Source: Didymella arachidicola
Taxonomy: Eukaryota; Ascomycota; Dothideomycetes; Pleosporales; Didymellaceae
DNA length: 64,000 nucleotides
NCBI GenBank assembly: GCA_016630955.3
Contig: CM049987.1
Location: forward strand, 248,001-312,000
Reading direction: 5' to 3'
In this document: in pieces, positions 1-12,327 of the stretch
How the letters are laid out: every line of letters starts with the position of its first letter
Numbering within the stretch: the first letter of the stretch is position 1
The notes under the pieces: model-generated
Told to the model about the DNA's origin: nothing
Database searches by the model: none
Seen by the model: only the letters and a program-made list of their open reading frames with translations
Translations under genes and position numbers: made by a program

Positions 1-276
1 GCTGACTGACAGCCATCTCCCTGGTACACTTGAACTTTGGAGCCCACTATCCGATTTCATCTTGTACTATGACTATCTTATAGTGTATGGACCTGGATCA
101 TCTTCACTTACAGCAGGGCGTCGATGTTTGCCCACGCTATGTCATGGCGCTTGGTCTGCGCTGGAGCCTGAATACAGCGGCGAACGTTAATTTCGCTTCG
201 TGCTTGGCTCCGGAGCAGCTTTCGAGTAGGCAAATATCACGGGTGCCACTCTTCTTCACGCTGATTTGTATCTACC

Positions 277-1827
277 ATGTTCATCTACGATCTTTCCCCG
301 GATATCCTCTTGAATATCGTAGAGCTCTGCGCAAACAAAGATGCCTACGCCCTGGCGCTCTGCTGTCGCGATGCACACCACGCCTTAAGCAATACTCTTG
401 CGAAACATCAGAGATTGGGGCGGCAATGGAACACAATCGATGCGGACGATGACAGGAGGCCGTTCCAAGAGCGAATACTGAAGGTCATAAGGAAGCCTCA
501 GCTCACCTCTTATATCAAGACGCTGTCCTTTGACTGTGAGCTTGAAGGACGAACAATTTCCGAGTCCGAGATGACAGAAATAAAAAATCGACTGTTGAAT
601 TTGGGGAGGTCAAATTGGAGCTTGTTTGAGGACATCTGTGGTGATTTTGGCCACCTCGCAGACGAATCATTAGGAGGTGATTTCCACCCCGACGGCTATA
701 GTTGCCAGCTACAATGGCTCTCTATTCTTCTAGTTATCTTGGTACCCAACCTGCGCAGATTACTGTGCGTTGGTTGTGTTTCAACTCAGGATAAACTCCT
801 GCTGTTGCTCGCTAAAGTCGCAAGGATGTCACCGCCTATGTCGGCTCTTCCACTGCAGCAATTGAAGATCATCGAGGTCAAATTAGAGCGTGGGGTCGAC
901 GAAGGTGGGTTACCCATGGATTGGCTCTTGGCCAGTCTGAATCTACCTTCCGTCAGAACATTTACGGCGAGCAGGATGAGCAGCAGCAGCGTGTACTTAG
1001 AGCTGAAAGAGGAAGTCAAGTCGAATCTAGAAACTCTCATCCTGGAGGATTGTATATTCGAACCGGATGTACTCGCGCGCGTTTTGGGTAGCATACCTAA
1101 CCTGAGGACCTTTGCATACTCGAATGGGCAGAACTACAACGTGGGCTACGACAGCTTCTCGCCAAAGAGAATCACCGGCGCACTAGTACTCCATACGGCT
1201 CATTGTCTGGAGCATCTTACTATCTGCGGTGAAGACGAAGATGTGAGCATTGAATTTGAGAAATTGACAGACTGATATTCATTGACACTCCGCCAGGGAA
1301 TAGATCTAGTCCATACAGGACTTGAATGGCCACATGTGTCTCTTGCAGATTTCGAAAAACTCAAAACATTGCGCTGTTATACGTCGCTTCTCACAAGTGA
1401 TCCAAATTCCGTTCGACCAGAGACGCATGACACAGTATCGATCGAGACAGGATGCCGCACTGCAAGCGGTCGGCGCTACGAGACAGATGACTTCCTGCAG
1501 CCTACTCCAGGGACCTTGAGGCGTCTAGCATTTGCGGCACGTCTACCACATTCTCTCGAGGCTCTGCATCTTGAGGACTACCCATGTCACACACCCTTGG
1601 CATACTCTGCTCTCTCAGAATTCGTGCAGAAGTCCGATGGGCTCCTGCCTAGCCTTAAAAAGCTGTACCTGAACGATTGGGGGCTCGAATACTTGCAGAA
1701 CAAGGGCTTGCTAGGCATGATCGCCCAGAAAGGCCTGAAGTACAAGGCGCTCCACGATCCCTTCCAACTCAGTACGGGGATCAGACTCAACTGCGATGAC
1801 ATGAGTGCATACCAAGTTGATTCCTAG
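277..1827 (+). CDS. F-box/leucine-rich-repeat-like protein, two exons
   Basis: Predicted protein of 498 aa. The N-terminus (about residues 2-40, with LSPDILLNIVELC followed by a Cys-rich helix) has the look of a degenerate F-box. The rest consists of leucine-rich stretches such as NLETLILEDC and SLEALHLEDYP, typical of fungal F-box/LRR proteins that present substrates to SCF ubiquitin ligases. An in-frame TGA at 1273-1275 is removed by a predicted 54-nt intron, 1243-1296. It has donor GTGAGC, branch CTGAT and acceptor CCAG, and removing it keeps the frame. Without splicing the protein would stop at 332 aa. The start is the first ATG giving the F-box-like helix. No close paralogue is in the window, although 20978-22420 is the same general type. 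The substrate is unknown; the family call is moderate because the F-box is weak. Confidence 0.6.
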
Positions 1828-3047
1828 AAGAGGTGGAAAACTGATGCACGATCTACACAAAACTCAATCTAGAGATATGCGTCGTAGAATGACGTGCCGT
1901 CCGGGTTCCTCAAGAGACTACCAATGGTCCTTGGGGTAAGAATCAGCCATCTCATCTGAATGACATAATACCGCGTCATCACTGGCGGGTTGATGGAAGC
2001 AGCGACAGTTCCTGCTCTGGTCCTGTACTGGTTGGTCGAGGTGCAGTGTCGGTCAGATACACCATACACCAACCAGCATTGAGTGTTCCATAGGGAATAC
2101 CGTATTATTAGGGATGATGAAGAAGTTGCTGGCATCACAGACGATCGAAAAGCGACTTACTATATGCGAGCGAGTCTGATCTGAGCGTATTCAACATGTC
2201 CGGAAGCTAACCCCATAAACGGCGCATCGCTGACAATCTGTGTGCGTTGCCACCTTTTGCAGCGTTCTGAAATCCTGCGCTAGGCGGAATCTGCTACATA
2301 TGCTACTAAAGTCTCTTGCAATGGCTATAGATGTCGCAAAGCATGAATATAGATTTCATCATCATCTCGGGTCTTGGTACCCAGCAGTCGCAGTGGGCGC
2401 TGCCAAATTGGTCTTGAAATTCACGGTTGTCACGAACAGGGATGAGAGAACCTTGGAACCTTGCTTCTTGAGACACCTAGATTGGCGCGTATCTGGCAGG
2501 CTCCAGAGTGAGTCTGATTAACTGTTTTGGGTATTTTCAGAAGTTTGAGGATCTGAAATTCTATCGTCCACCCGACTCGATACCATGCAGCTGAGCGTCA
2601 GTATCATCGCCGCGAGGACACTCCCACTGGGACCGCTTCTCAGGAAGGGTGGTCTCGCAGCGAGCAAGAAGTATTACAACCAATCCGACTCGAATGACAG
2701 CCTAGTCAATGTGGCGATTGGTAGCGGTATGATACTTCGGCCTCGCCTGATTGACTCACTTCGGACGCACGCAGATTCAAGTTAGGTCAACTTCGAGATG
2801 CTAAATGCTCCACGCGAAACAACAATGGGCGCCGCAAGGGCCAACACATACAGCGCGCCCAGTGAGTGCTCAAGCAGTGAAGTCGAAATTCTGAGTGGCG
2901 AAATTGGTGATGCGAAGGGCATCAAGAATACCTTAAAGGTGGTTGTGGGAGAATCTATATACTAGTATCAATGCCATCCATAGATTGATATTGGTATCTC
3001 CAAGTTAAGAATGGGCTGCCCCTGTCTCATCCAACATTGCGCATACG
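1828..3047. other. Intergenic stretch without a supported gene
   Basis: Small open frames at 2240-2521 and 2585-2785 show no recognisable family. An intron-like string lies at 2508-2540 (GTGAGT to TTTTCAG), so a decayed gene fragment is possible, but the joined frame stops quickly. No repeat or RNA gene was recognised. Confidence 0.4.
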
Positions 3048-4793
3048 TCAAGCCTCTCGAAATGCTGCTCCGGTCAGAACACCATGATCTGTAACTTCAG
3101 CCTCCGGCGCCTTGCCGTCTTGCCCACTGAGTCTTCTTGACTCTGAATCATGCCCACTGTCTGTCTCAATATCGGTGACCCCTTTCCCTGATCGCGCATC
3201 GCGCTTGAGGTAGTAATGCATGATCCAGGTAAATGCGATCAGCGCAAGCGCACACCCTAGACAAAAAGAGTATCCTTTGCGGTATCTCGGCGCCTCGACA
3301 GTTGGAAATGTAAGCAGCGGGGTCCACGCAGTGCTTGACTGGCTCAACAGGTTGATAAGCACGAGCGTAAAGCTTCTTTCCTCGGGACTATCACGCAATA
3401 GATTGTTCACCCATCCATGGAAGACACTTGAGAGTGCGTTGGACCAGTACATCGTCGCAAACCCAAACCAGAGTGCGCCTTCGGGGACTGTCCAGGCAGT
3501 CAGGACTGCTAAACCGATGGCGTTGAGTACAGAGCACATGGTGATTGCCCATGCGGGTCCGAGATACATGTCTGATGCAAAACATGCGAAGAGTGTGTAT
3601 CCTATACCGAGAGCAGGAGCGATCGTGCCTAGCTCGTTGATCTTTGACACGCTAAACCTTCCGGGTGCGATGCTCTTGATCCAGAGCAAGAAGCTCGCGG
3701 TATTTTTGTGGATTCCAGCGTTCCAGAAGAGTACGTCAGTGATGACGACAGTCCAGAAACGAAGGCCGAGTAGTGTCTTCTTGACGTGGCTGAACTTCAT
3801 CTTGCCTTTGGTAACGTGGCCATGTTTCTCGAGCCGTGCTCGAGCAACAGCAATGTCGTGATCGTTTACAACCCATCTGTTGGGTTGATCGACGGTGCCG
3901 GGAAGAACAAAATATCCCAACACGCCGACGGGAATGGTGATGATAGCGCAAATGATATACATCCATCGCCATCCTTCGAGGCCTAGTGATCTGTTAGCTT
4001 TTTGAACCCACAACCAATGGCAATCGAAACACACCGTGCACCCCTTCGAGGCGCTGAGAAGCACCAGCCTGGATCAAGCCTGCGGTCAACGTTCCCAGTC
4101 CGAGGCCTGTGTAGAAGATTCCGCCGCGACGAGCGATCTCGTGACCCCGATACCAGGAGCCGAAGAGATAGTGCATTGCGGGAAAGAAGGCGGCTTCAAA
4201 CCAGCCGATCAGGAAGCGGTAAGCGGCTAGTTCGGCGTATGAGTTGACACGGTACTGCAGCAGGGTGAAAACTCCCCAAAGGATGTCACAGCCAGGAATA
4301 AGCCACTGGATTGGCACGTAGGTCATGATAAATCTATAATTTGTTACATGCAGGCTAGACATAGGCACGCTGATAAAAGCACTTACAAAAATGGGATCTG
4401 GCCCAGCACGGAGCCTAAGGTGAACAGTGTTTGCAATTGTACGAGTTCGTTGCCGTTGAACCCCAGATCCTCCTTCATGCCAGCCACATAGGCATTATTT
4501 AGGTTTGACTGGTCGATGTACTTGACCCAATATCCAATCACCGAGTACGGAACGAGAAACAAGTCGATCTTAGAGATGAGCTTCCGGTCTTCCTTGGAGT
4601 CATCGTCCGAAAACCACTTCAGCTTCCACCACTTTTCCCGCGGAATGGTCGTCTCGGGTGTGGGTGTCATCTCGAATAAGGGCCGTAGGTGGAACGCAAG
4701 GTCGAGCATATGAGAAGTGGCTTTTATATCAGGCAGACCTTCCTTCAAACTTTCGATGATTTCCTGGCATCGACCATCGCGCAATGCATCCAC
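3048..4793 (-). CDS. MFS anion:cation symporter, pantothenate (Liz1/Fen2)/allantoate permease type
   Basis: Plasma-membrane transporter of the Dal5 subfamily of the major facilitator superfamily. The exons are 4387-4793, 4035-4333 and 3048-3982, totalling 1641 nt and 546 aa. The introns are 4334-4386 (GTAAGT to TATAG, 53 nt) and 3983-4034 (GTGTGT, branch GCTAAC, CTAG, 52 nt). After the acidic KWFSDDD stretch comes the family signature of helix 1 (DLFLVPYSVIGYWVKYIDQ, then NLNNAYVAGM). Later landmarks are YRFLIGWFEAAFFPAMHYL and the loop LEGWRWMYII, whose codons are split by intron 2. The tail is hydrophilic. The true start may be an internal Met at 4670 (MTPTPE), which better matches the usual short N-terminus of the family. 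The substrate is inferred from family resemblance only; a vitamin or small carboxylate is likely. Confidence 0.88.
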
Positions 4794-5294
4794 AGTATTG
4801 CAATGAAGCCCAGTCTTCCTAGTAATACGTCCGACGACGGCGCCCTGCAGGAGCGACTCAGTGAAGAGTGGGTTTCGGCGTCCAAGACACCGGGAGAAAG
4901 GATCGTGCCAAGACCTTCACGGGCGGAGAATATTGTGCACGCGTACGGATAGATGCATGTGCTATACATCAGCGCACTGTGATAGGTCAATAGCTTCGGC
5001 AAGTGTTTGAAGCTCGAGGTGTTGAGGCGTGGCGAGGAGTGTCTAAGCGATGACGTGCTTCAAACCTGACATGATGGAAGATTGAGACTCAAAGCCAAGG
5101 TATGCAGCAGTTGATAACTCTGTTTTATCATTTCCTACGTTTCTGTCAAGTGCGGCTTTTGTCTTGCTCGCCGTGTAAATTGTTGATACAGCTTTTCAGA
5201 CTCAAAAGGGGTCAACAACACATCCTTCAATGCCATCAATAAGCCCACCCAATACCACACGACGATTCAAGCACAAGATATTGACGTTATGAGC
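4794..5294. other. Intergenic, promoter side of the MFS gene
   Basis: Lies between the 3' end of the GPI-protein gene and the start of the MFS gene, both on the minus strand, so it should hold the MFS promoter. Small frames on both strands here show no family features. Confidence 0.4.
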
Positions 5295-5975
5295 CTACAA
5301 GAGTAGTATACCAGCGGCGGCACCAATAAGAGCGCCGCAAGAAGCAACAACGTTGGCTGCGGCCGCACCTGGAGAGGGAGTCGTGGAAGCAGAGCCCGTG
5401 CCCAAGGTACGAGACGCACCGCTCGCAGACGCGCTGTTTGTGCCGGCGGTTTGACTGACACTGGCCGTGGAAGCACTTGCAGCACTTCCGGAAGTCGAAG
5501 AGCTACCACTTGCACTTGCACTTACACTTGCGATGCCTGTAGCGCTCGCCTGCGTGCCCAGTTTTTCCGCGCCACTGGTCACCGTGACTGGTATAGTCAG
5601 GATATCCTCGCCCTGGTACGTTGTTTTACTGCTGCCAGGAAAGTTTGCCTCGCTGCCCGTTGCGAACTCTGCGCAGGTAACAGTTGCGCCCATGGTGCAG
5701 TCCTCGCTACCGGTGTATAATCGAGGATCGCCAACGCCCATATCGATGTGATAGGTAGAGGAACCATAGACGAGGGTCATCTCAGGGAACAGGCCGCAGT
5801 CGTTGCTGTTGGTGCCCGTGGGACAGTTGAGGGCCAATGTCGTGGCAGAAGGGTTTGCAGAGACCACCGAAGCTTCGATGGACTGATTGTCGAGGATGTA
5901 GAATGGAATGGAAACTACAGAAGTTTGTGCAGCAGCAAGTCCAAGCAGAGACGCAAAGACAAGTGTAGAGACCAT
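5295..5975 (-). CDS. Secreted Ser/Ala-rich GPI-anchored cell-wall protein
   Basis: Predicted 226 aa. The start is set at the Met at 5975 because it immediately precedes a good signal peptide (LVFASLLGLAAAQ). The same frame extends upstream to 6086, but that extension looks like leader. A compact domain of about 120 residues follows, containing four cysteines (NCPTG, DCGLFPE, EDCTMG, VTCAEF). Next is a low-complexity Ser/Ala/Thr/Gly region typical of O-glycosylated wall spacers. The C-terminal hydrophobic tail (AALIGAAAGILLL type) is preceded by small residues, as expected for GPI attachment. Probably located on the plasma membrane or wall. This architecture is common in filamentous ascomycetes; no enzymatic function is evident. 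Confidence 0.72.
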   Translation of the reverse strand: MVSTLVFASLLGLAAAQTSVVSIPFYILDNQSIEASVVSANPSATTLALNCPTGTNSNDCGLFPEMTLVYGSSTYHIDMGVGDPRLYTGSEDCTMGATVTCAEFATGSEANFPGSSKTTYQGEDILTIPVTVTSGAEKLGTQASATGIASVSASASGSSSTSGSAASASTASVSQTAGTNSASASGASRTLGTGSASTTPSPGAAAANVVASCGALIGAAAGILLL

Positions 5976-7199
5976 GATTGTGCAGCCTGGAGGTCTGGAA
6001 GTCGCAACTATTCGGGATAGAGAAATTGACGATTGCAGGTAAAGAGCGACAGAAACGAGCGTGAGAGTGATCTTAGTAAAGAACAACGGGAAGACAAAGA
6101 GATTAGGGACTTACAATACTACCTAAGGCGCGTCGAGCCGCGGTATCAAGTAGCGAGTCTGCCATCAGGATATCTATGGAATGTGGCGCGCAAAGGGGTT
6201 GGACGCCTGAAGCCATTTGTGAGGTTTAATCTCCTATCCATAGCGTGCCTACTTGAGTTTAGCTCACGGTTCAAGCAATCCCCGAACAGGTCAAGCAACA
6301 TCTTACTGATGCTTGTTCATCTCAACACCTTCCATCAGCCTCATTCGTTCTTGGTCTGTCCTGGGCGCTCACGCGTCAAGGGGCTCATTCATCAAGTTCT
6401 AGTTTACTTCGCGGATACTCTTGTCCCCGAACAATGGTAACAACATGAGGAGCCCGTCCCTCGCACAGGTGCAAATGTCTGTAGAGAACACTTCAAATAG
6501 AGTGCAGATTTCAGGGACGCTGATTTGTGTTGTTCATAGGTATCAACACTACTTCTTCACCGATCGTCTCATCTACCGCCTTCCGCCAGGACCTCCAGGA
6601 CCACCGGGACCTCCGCCAATGCCTTGACCATAGCCGTCCTGTCGGCCACCGGGACCTCCAAAGACACCGGAGCCGCCGATGCCTGTCGTACATGGTGTTG
6701 TCCGAAACTCGTTGTGGTGCGCGTTGCTGACAGCCGTAGTTGGTGATATTGGAGCTGTGGAAAGGATCTTGCTCTTCCCGCGCCGTACTGTACGAACGTC
6801 CAACGCACTACAGCACCATCGACCACCGTCAGCCTACGAGCCGACGACGCAACATGCCTGAGATCCAGATTATTATAAGCTTTTCACAAACTGGACGAAT
6901 CTCGAAGTGATGTGCATCCACAAAGGAAAAGTTGTAATATGGACTGTGTATGGAGTGTGCATGACATACGTGCGTTGTTAGCTTCAGCAAATACATGGAG
7001 AATTCACACCACATTGACAACGTATCCAATTCTTGTGAAATCGACATTACAAATCGCTAACGTGCTAGTGAGTCTTCCTGGAAATTTTTTATAGCATCAT
7101 GGTGAGAATGGGAGGCCAAAGGTGATATTGTCGACTTAGGAGCGAATGCGAGGGTGGTAACAGCCTCTGGCAACCATGGTAAATCGCCTCATAGAGTGT
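5976..7199. other. Intergenic region with one doubtful small frame
   Basis: No confident gene. The only coherent protein-like signal is the Gly/Pro-rich tail at 6573-6803 (-), listed separately. The remainder shows no recognisable RNA gene or repeat. Confidence 0.35.
6573..6803 (-). CDS. Possible C-terminal part of a glycine-rich protein (doubtful)
   Basis: A 76-codon frame whose last 30 residues are Gly-rich, built from repeated GGPGG units and ending GGPGGRR before a stop. The DNA underneath is a short imperfect tandem repeat of GGTCCTGG-like units, so the frame may simply be low-complexity sequence. No signal peptide, start context or upstream exon could be established. Low confidence. 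Confidence 0.18.
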   Translation of the reverse strand: MDVRTVRRGKSKILSTAPISPTTAVSNAHHNEFRTTPCTTGIGGSGVFGGPGGRQDGYGQGIGGGPGGPGGPGGRR

Positions 7200-8467
7200 T
7201 CACACAGTGCCATCGCCTCCGCTTCCACCAAGACTGGCCTCAAAGAACCGGGAAAGCCTGTCAAACGGGATCAGGTCAACTCTGTCATACAAATCGACGT
7301 GGCCAGCCCCATGAATCCAAACCAGCTCCTTCGGCTCCGCTGCTGCAGCGTACGCATCCTCGCTAAATTCACGGGAATGAGCCTGATCGCCATGAATGAA
7401 GAGCAGAGGACGAGGAGATATGGTGTCGAGGTCGCTGAAAGGATAAAAGTTGAGGAATTTGACGTTGCTGGTCAAGGTAGGATGCGTGGTCAGATTTGGC
7501 GAAGAGCCGGCGGGTGTGAACTCGCCACGCGAGGTACGGTAGAAGTCGTAAAACTCGTGCGCAACCGCATCCGTCTCGTTAGAGAATTCGTGAACCGTAC
7601 CACCAGTGTATTCGGTCTCAGCGCCGTCGACCTCTGCCCAACGCTGCTGCGACGCCATGGCTACGACTCCCTTGCGCTGCTCGACGCCGACTGCACCCTG
7701 AAGACCGTTGCGGTTGACCGCGCCCATGTCGTACATGCTGACAGTCGTGATGGCTGCAATGCGGATGTCGATCTTCGCGGCGCTGAGAACGAAGCCACTA
7801 CTGCCACAGATGCCAACTGCACCAATGCGCTTGCGATCGACGAAGCCAAGAGTACCTAGGTAGTCGACTGCAGCGCTGAAGGATTCGGCGTAGACATCAG
7901 GGAGAACCGCATTGCGAGGCTTGCCTTGACTGCCACCCCAGAAAGAGATGTCAAGCGCGATCGTGACGAATCCTTGCTCGGCTAATTTGGCAGCGTACAA
8001 GTTGGTGCTCTGCTCCTTCACAGCGCCCATGGGTGACCGACTACGAGGGCTGACGCATTTTCGGTGCGCGAGAGATTCTTGGGCACAAAAACATTACCAG
8101 CGACTGCTATCTGATACTGGTTGGGAAAGGTAATCGGCTGGAGCTCGACGATGTTGCTCTTGTAGAAGTTATCGGCTCCGAAAGAGAGATTCTGCGCGGT
8201 TGCCGGAACTGTGCTGATTGTAGCGACAGCAAATAGTGCAGCGGTAATGCGTCGAAATGTCTTCTTATTACGAATGTGAACGATGGTGATAGAGGCTCCC
8301 TTTTGAGTATACTGTATCCTTTGATGAACAACATCTTTACTTATAGCCGCCCGTGGGCAACAGGATTGAGTTGTGATGCCATCTGGCACCCCAACCACCA
8401 GCAATCCCAAGTTGCCAAGCACAAAGTCCACACAACAAATGCAACCTGCTGACGTTCTATATATCAT
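7200..8467 (-). pseudogene. Secreted alpha/beta-hydrolase gene broken by a one-base frameshift
   Basis: Two overlapping minus-strand frames together encode an alpha/beta hydrolase of the DltD/dienelactone-hydrolase-like type. The first (8018-8467) gives a signal-like stretch (ALFAVATISTVPATAQ), NLSFGADNFYKSN and NVFVPKNLS, then reads up to VVGHP. The second (from 8030) resumes exactly with MGAVKEQSTNLYA. Related proteins read GHPMGAVKEQ without a break, so one base is missing in the CCC run at about 8028-8032. Downstream the enzyme looks complete: a nucleophile-elbow-like GICGSSG, an acidic-site strand LLFIHGD and a catalytic-His motif GAGHVDLYD. No good ATG precedes the signal peptide, so the start may also be lost. 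It is either a recent pseudogene or carries an assembly error. The GC content and the rest of the frame look like a functional gene. Confidence 0.72.
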
Positions 8468-10474
8468 CGAGTGATGTCAAACGAGGCGCAGTACGTACCT
8501 GGCCGTCGGTTGCAGCCGCAGCGGATTTGAGATTTCACCGTATGAGGCAACGATGATCGTATTTACAAGGCTCTTACTGCACACTCCTCATTGATGAGTC
8601 TCGAAGCTCTGTGGAGGGCAGCTTTCGGAGGTATGCAGACCGCTGACAGCTCTCTTGGGCCTCCGTTAGCCAAGCTTGCCTCTACAGCTCTCAAGTGCGC
8701 TGCGTTCGCGCAAAACCCACTGGGTGCTTTAGAGCTTCTTGGATTTAATAGTTGATGACATGGTTCTAGAGTGAGAATGCGACCGAGTTGAAATCTTGGC
8801 GTGTTGTGGCGAAAAGGAGCCCTGGACGTGTCAGCAATGCGATTACCGAAATCCCGGAATTACTTATGTCCTGAGTGCGAGCCGCCTGCTTCCGGCACTT
8901 CTGTTCACTTCACTTCTGCCTTCCCATCTCACGTTTATCGTCGCCTTCGCCAAAATGACCACTGCGACCGCGCAACAAGTGAAAAACTATTCTATGTTCG
9001 AAACTGGAGATGTCGCAACGTCTCCAAGATGCCACGTAATCGCCACGGCAACAGCACGAGCCACGAAACCACCAGTGGGAGGGCGACCAAACTTTCTAGA
9101 TCTTCCTCGCTTGGCAATCGCCTGAAGAATTAATCACCTGCGCTTCATCAAGCTGATTACTCATGGACAGCGAGCTTTGAATCAGGTCTTGGATTTTGTA
9201 ACTGGGCGTCTTACATACAGACTTTGTACCCGATTGTCGAGAATCTACACACTTCAGCCCTGACGAAACACCTTTTCTGGATCACGCCTAGTCATGCTGA
9301 GCTCTTGACAGTAAGGGGCAAGGGAGTTCAATGTCTCAGCGGGTTCTATTAACATACATGTAGCGCTCGCGATCTTGACATCATTCATGCGTTCTTAAAT
9401 CACCTGACAACCTGACAGACATGAAAGACCTGCTTCACGACGCGACAAGCGTACCATATCTCACTGGAGTGCGCTGCTTCTTTCCTTCGGTACGCGGCTC
9501 TTTACGCAAGGGCCCCACGCAAGCGGCGCTTCAAACCGGCCACGCGCTCTGGAGCCTTTCAAGGAGCGCGCAGCCTTAATTATCCTGACATCTGTCAACT
9601 CACAGTGCGCAAGAATATTTTTCTCTGCTCCTGCGACAAGAGCTTGGCGCTACCGCTGTGCCAGCAGCTACCCAGCATCGTGTACAATCGCCACTGCACA
9701 ATGCAGATGATCCTATCCCGGAGCAGCTGCCTCAGAATGTTGCTTATTTTGTTTCTTCGTTTTCCTGTGCAAGGAGCCATCAGGATTACGCCGAAGGACT
9801 TGCTTGTTCGGAGAGATGACATTTGGACTTGAATGTCTGGGCTGTCAGACGCCGCAAGCTACGGATGTCAATGTTTCGCCGAGCCTGCCTGGAAGGCATG
9901 AACACTGTTTATCAACTGGACCTTCAGCAAGCGCTGGAAACCAAAGTCGATTGGAGCTGCCATCTCAGATTCGAGGTTGAGGTCGAGACCTTCGGGACCC
10001 GCACTGACTTCCGAGCACCGTGACCCAATCAAGTGCGGTCCCCGATACGTACGACTTGCACTATGCGGAAACTAGGTTCCCTAGTCATTTGCACAGCTTC
10101 GTATGTCGAAGATCCTCAGTTTAACAAGGCTGCATGATGCTCTTTCCGCTATCTAAACCAAACGACTGGAGCCATCCCGAGGCCCACAACCCTACGTCAA
10201 TTTTCGAGTGTCCACGAAGCCATGTTTTATGCATGCTGACTGACATAGGATAGCCGCACAGTCTCTGCTGGTTTAAATACATAATCTACTTGCGAATGTA
10301 TAGCCTCACTCATGATCTCAACTTGGGTCTCGTTCACTTCCTCTGCTTCCTGACTCTTCTTTTAGTCCTCTTTCTTAAGTTGCCGCCGGTTCGGCTTCCA
10401 TTTCACTTCTTAGGTGCTGTGCACGTTTCCTCATTCCATAATAGGGCAAACAGATACCCCTGAAACTCACAAAA
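8468..10474. other. Two-kilobase intergenic region, divergent promoter
   Basis: Separates the minus-strand hydrolase from the plus-strand MFS gene and must hold the promoters of both. Several frames under 111 codons (for example 8796-9133 and 9595-9832, open on both strands) have no domain, signal peptide or intron pattern. I saw no repeat, tRNA or transposon remnant. Confidence 0.4.
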
Positions 10475-12327
10475 ATGTACCGACCTTCTTACCTCGTTCC
10501 GCGGTCCCAAGACACTGAGAGCGACCGTCGCCGAACCGTATGGCCTGCTGCGATGGGGAACGATATACAGTTCAGTAAACCGTGGTTCAGCAGCTCCTAC
10601 AATGCATCCGCCGAATCGAATCAACGCCTTACGAGTGTGTTCGATACAGAAGCCCGTGCTTCACACATGAGTGTCATGGTCGACTCGTCACTCTTCCCGC
10701 CACCTTTGCAGGCTCACAATCGACATTCAGCATGGGTTGGAAGAAACACACAGAGGCAAACATGGCTTGCCCCAGTTGCACAGACCGATACCAAGGAGCG
10801 TGTGTGGTCTGGGGAGTTCGAGGTTGAGAGGCGACCTTCGTGGCAGTCGCGCACGTCGAACCGATGGAGCGGCGGACTAGATATGAATGACTTTGAAGAA
10901 GACGCCAAGAAAGAGTCATACTCTGTTGACTGGGAAGAGGGCGATCTCGAGAACCCTCTCAACTTTAGTGTTGGTCGTAAGTGGTTCAATGCTATGATGC
11001 TTGCTTTCGCTTGCTTTATGGTGTCAATCGCGTCTTCTGGCTTCTCACAGGGCACCGAGCAGCTCAAGACAGAGTTTGCAATTTCGCAGACGATTGCACT
11101 CCTCACCACTTCAACTTTTGTCCTTGGTTTCGCGGTCGGCGCTCTCATCCTATCACCGCTCAGCGAAGTTTACGGCCGCCGCGATCTCTATGTAATCACC
11201 TTCGGCGCCTTTGTTGTTTTCAGTGCCATTGTCGGTTTCTCGAACTCCATGACCGTCGTTATCACTCTGCGTTTCTTCGGTGGTCTTGCCGGCTCCTTCA
11301 CCCAGGCCGTTGCACCTGCAGTGGTGGCAGATATGTTCAATGCGCAAGACCGCGGAATTGTCATGTCAATCTTCACGCTCGCCGGTCTCGTAGGCCAGAA
11401 TCTTGGACCCATTATCTGCGGTTTCCTCGTCAAGGCCTTCGGCTGGCGCGCCATTCCCATCTTGATTACCGGCGCTTATGGGCCGACTTGGATCGTGCTG
11501 ACACTCACCTTCCCTGAGACATACGCGCCTGTGCTGCTGCAGCGCCGTGCGAAGCGATTGACCGAAGAGACGGGCAAGCAGCACCAAGTCGCCGGGATAG
11601 CGCCAAGACCTACGGTATTGTGCAGCAACTCCGTGTCGGCGCGTTGCGGCCTTGGATCATGCTCATCTACGAACCCATCGTCACACTACTTTCTCTCTTC
11701 CTTTCAGTGGTACATGGCACACTCTTCCTTCTCTTTGCTGCTTATCCTATTGTGTTTCAGAAGACTCGTGGCTGGGAGCAAGGCGTTGCTTCTCTACCTT
11801 TCCTTGCCATCATCGTCGGTATCATGGTCTCGCTGGTGTACGTTGCACTCATCGATCAGAAGCGGTACGCAAATGTCGTCGCGAAGTACGATGGCAATGC
11901 TCCGCCTGAGGCGCGACTACCACCCGCCATGCTCGGTGCAGCTGCACTTCCCATTGGCCTTTTTTGGTTCGCGTGGACAAATGCGCCGGAGCTGCCATTT
12001 ATGATCTGCGTATCTGCTGGAGCGCTGTTTGGCTTTGGCATGGTTCTTCTTTACATGTCACTCACGAATTACATTGTCGATGCCTACCTCGGCTATGCTG
12101 CTTCTGCCCTTGCAGCTAGCACTGTTTTGCGTAGCATTGCTGGTGCGGTCTTTCCTCTGTTCACGGCCCAGATGTATACCAATCTTGGCATTCACTGGGC
12201 GAGTAGTGTGCCGGGCTTTCTGGCATTGGCGTTCATTCCCTGTCTGTTCATGTCTTATAAGTGGGGTGATAGGCTTAGAGGGATGACAAGGTTTGGTGCT
12301 GAGGCCGCGAGCCTGGCAGGGAGATAG
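10475..12327 (+). CDS. MFS multidrug (DHA1-type) transporter with a single frameshift
   Basis: Proton-coupled efflux transporter of the fungal DHA1 group, about 617 aa if the frame is restored. A cytosolic N-terminus of about 165 residues precedes DLENPLNFSVGRKWFN, the conserved entry to helix 1 in this group. The loop 2-3 signature is LSPLSEVYGRR, and GFLVKAFGWR and FPETYAPVLL follow. Near 11591-11596 the reading frame moves by one base. The first frame (10475-12004) becomes nonsensical after EETGKQHQVA, while the downstream frame reads RDSAKTYGIVQQLRVGALRPW and continues through helices 7-12 to 12327. No intron fits in the 14 nt available. One missing C in the GCC-GGG junction would explain it. 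Everything else looks intact, so an assembly error is as likely as true inactivation. It probably acted at the plasma membrane; the substrate is unknown. Confidence 0.8.

Noticed and set aside
277..1827. Premature stop splitting the first F-box-like gene
   Set aside because: A 54-nt intron with donor, branch and acceptor removes the TGA in frame, so no break needs to be assumed.
8796..9133. Overlapping frames of about 110 codons in two phases
   Set aside because: No signal peptide, domain, intron signal or composition typical of coding sequence.
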